From Acidobacteriota bacterium (GTDB lineage: Bacteria > Acidobacteriota > Terriglobia > Terriglobales > Acidobacteriaceae), in assembly GCA_021780415.1 (NCBI GenBank), contig JAJXYW010000144.1, forward strand, positions 1-7,690: DNA of 7,690 bases, read 5' to 3'. Both the position numbers and the translations under genes were made by a program. This document shows, in pieces, positions 6,515-7,690 of this stretch (the first letter of the stretch is position 1; every line of letters begins with the position of its first letter). Below the pieces are notes generated by a model, which was not told the origin of the DNA, searched no databases, and was given only the letters and a program-made list of their open reading frames with translations.

Positions 6515-6953
6515 ACATCGCGACCGTGTCCGGGTGCCAGCCCTGCCACGCCATCGGTGCCCCAGAGCCTGCCCTGAGCCTGCCGAAGGGTCTCGCATTT
6601 AAGACCTGGGGCACCGACCCTCCTGTCCGCCCGGGACAGCACACTGCCCAACCCTCCGCCATCGGCATTCCTCACCCCGCATCCAGATGCACACGTTCTG
6701 ATTCGGCTATTGACTGTCTAGGTCACCGAGCGGATTAACCACCGCGAACCAGCGTGGATTCCCCCTCGCAATGAATAAGATCGGAATGGCTCAGTCGAGA
6801 GAACATTCTCGTGAGCAGCGTCAACGTGCCGATACAGTTCCTGTGGCCGCTGACGCCTCCATCGCTGTATTCATCCTTGCGCTGCCATGGCAATCGCAAC
6901 GATGCGGGCCCCTCGTAATGACCACACTGCAGGAATCCGGAGTCCGGAATCTC
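6515..6953. other. Intergenic region with repeats and no convincing gene
   Basis: This stretch follows the FAH stop. It holds the interrupted palindrome (6554-6617) and a short 6-bp hairpin, CTGTCC (6623-6628) with GGACAG (6634-6639). Then comes a stretch (about 6680-6950) less biased in base composition than the genes. An open frame runs from ATG 6771 into the next gene, but its codons before about 6954 lack the C/G third-position preference. No promoter could be assigned with confidence. Confidence 0.6.
6554..6617. repeat. Palindromic element interrupted by a 24-base repeat
   Basis: The outer arms TCGGTGCCCCA (6554-6564) plus GGTCT (6589-6593) together equal the exact reverse complement of AGACCTGGGGCACCGA (6602-6617). 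They are separated from it by an 8-base loop, CGCATTTA. The left arm is split by 24 bases at 6565-6588. Those 24 bases consist of two near-identical 11-base units, GAGCCTGCCCT and GAGCCTGCCGA, plus AG. Removing them restores a perfect 16-bp stem. The inserted piece resembles the widespread bacterial repeat read as CCTTCGGCAGGCTCAGG on the opposite strand. Confidence 0.85.
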
Positions 6954-7250
6954 ATGACCCACCCGCAACCCAATCCCGCTGATTACTCCTTCGTGGTAGC
7001 TTCCAGTCCCGAGCTTCGCGCCGCAGCCGCCCCACTCACCGACATCCAGGTCAACTCCACCCTCCAGGATGAGATCCGCATCCTCCGCGAGCGCGGCCTC
7101 AGCGACGAGTGCATCCACGGCCTCTTCAGCGGCTTCAACATCGATGCACGACCCGAACCCACCGGATTCGACTGGTCCGTCCCGCTCAACGATCAGTTGA
7201 TTCGTCTCATCTGGGGAAAAATTAGTCCCACGCCTCTCCAGGCCGACTAA
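6954..7250 (+). CDS. Small uncharacterised protein
   Basis: The 98-residue product begins MTHPQPNPADYSFVV. It has no signal peptide, membrane helix or cysteine motif. Its middle, LQDEIRILRERGLSDECIHGLFSGFNID (37-64), looks like two short amphipathic helices joined by a GLSDE turn. The C-terminal part contains WSVPLNDQLIRLIWGKI. I do not recognise a family. Third-position C/G preference is clear from about residue 15 on, which supports real coding. Alternative in-frame starts are ATG 6918 and ATG 6771; the sequence they add looks non-coding. A GGAG at 6939-6942 lies 11 bases before the chosen ATG. It is probably cytosolic and stands alone after a repeat-rich gap. Confidence 0.7.
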   Translation: MTHPQPNPADYSFVVASSPELRAAAAPLTDIQVNSTLQDEIRILRERGLSDECIHGLFSGFNIDARPEPTGFDWSVPLNDQLIRLIWGKISPTPLQAD

Positions 7251-7329
7251 CTGCGGGCTGGCTCACCGCACCCGCTCTCCCCGCGCAATCCACCACCTGT
7301 GTTCTCTATCCACCCGAGCATCCCGCCCG

Positions 7330-7500
7330 CTACTGCGAGTAGGGATGACTCTGCTTGTACAGTTCTCCGCGCAGAAAATGGTGCCGCTGCATACTCACCG
7401 CCAGCAGCAGAAACAGCACCGTCAGGCACACGATAAACACAAACTGCACCACATCAGGCCATCGCGACCCCGGCCCGCCTGTGCCCCGATCTCCGGTCAT
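7330..7500 (-). CDS. Tiny single-helix membrane protein
   Basis: The 56-residue product begins MTGDRGTGGPGSRW, has one membrane helix (about 17-37, VVQFVFIVCLTVLFLLLAVSM) and a basic, histidine-bearing tail (RHHFLRGELYKQ). It resembles small membrane-anchored proteins of no known role. The chosen ATG at 7500 has AAGGG seven bases upstream on the minus strand (7508-7512 in plus coordinates). Longer in-frame starts (ATG 7587, TTG 7620) lack a ribosome-binding site and add unconvincing sequence. It converges with the plus-strand gene ending at 7250 across an 79-base gap in which no terminator-like hairpin stands out. Confidence 0.65.
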   Translation of the reverse strand: MTGDRGTGGPGSRWPDVVQFVFIVCLTVLFLLLAVSMQRHHFLRGELYKQSHPYSQ

Positions 7501-7603
7501 AGCACCGCCCTTCACCTTGCCGGTCTCCACACCCGTAATCCGCCGGGCCTCGAACCGTATCCCACTTCTATCAGTTTGCTTCCCCATTAGCGAGAAGAAA
7601 ACA

Positions 7604-7690
7604 TCACCGCCGATCCCCAAAGCCGATTCCCGGCCCGTTTCCCGGAAGCCGCCGCAGCACCTCCTCCAATTGTCCCAGGATGGAACAGCG
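7604..7690 (-). CDS. Possible 3' end of a gene crossing the right edge
   Basis: One minus-strand frame is open from the window edge to a TGA at 7604-7606. Its last residues read LEEVLRRLPGNGPGIGFGDRR, which looks protein-like with a charged amphipathic start. The other two minus frames are open over most of the same span, so the case rests on residue composition only. If real, it would lie 103 bases upstream of the tiny membrane gene on the same strand. No family can be assigned. Confidence 0.25.
   Translation of the reverse strand, partial: RCSILGQLEEVLRRLPGNGPGIGFGDRR

Noticed and set aside
6937..6949. Small inverted repeat TCCGG-agt-CCGGA near the start of the small protein
   Set aside because: Five-base arms with a three-base loop are expected by chance in GC-rich DNA, and no operator family is recognised.
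1..7690. tRNA, rRNA, CRISPR array, insertion-sequence transposase or riboswitch
   Set aside because: None was seen: there are no regularly spaced repeats, no transposase-like protein and no recognisable RNA motif on either strand.

Overview
The window is GC-rich DNA with a strong preference for C or G at third codon positions. It carries several families of short palindromic repeats that I associate with soil Acidobacteriota of the Terriglobia type (Edaphobacter/Granulicella/Terriglobus-like). That placement is an inference from codon style and repeats; there is no rRNA or other marker gene to confirm it.

Positions 1-5467 look like one plus-strand operon whose genes all overlap. It opens with the C-terminal end of an FtsX/MacB-type ABC permease and its complete ATPase partner (302-1006). 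Next come a roughly 12-helix membrane protein resembling heme-copper oxidase/NO reductase subunit I but apparently without the copper-site histidines (975-2396), and a small four-helix membrane protein of unknown function (2393-2821). The most unusual gene follows (2808-4892): an MFS-like membrane domain fused through a thirteenth helix to two c-type cytochrome domains, the first like CcoO and the second like the CcoP-type cytochromes of cbb3 oxidases. The operon ends with a secreted YceI-family protein (4889-5467). Four of the five junctions can be explained by translational coupling: three are ATGA overlaps and one is a 14-base overlap. A strong hairpin lies 19 bases after the last stop.

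Positions 5660-6514 encode a separate fumarylacetoacetate hydrolase-family enzyme with the expected metal-binding residues. A gene-poor stretch of about 440 bases follows. It holds a palindromic element split by a 24-base repeat that belongs to a second family. A small uncharacterised protein (6954-7250, plus) and a tiny single-helix membrane protein (7330-7500, minus) converge near the end, and a doubtful gene end on the minus strand touches the right edge.

The main novelty candidates are the oxidase-like membrane gene with the MFS-dicytochrome fusion, which look like one redox membrane module of unknown reaction, and the way repeats are embedded: two copies of one repeat and one hairpin of another family are translated in frame in non-membrane parts of these proteins, and the intergenic repeat shows a nested insertion.
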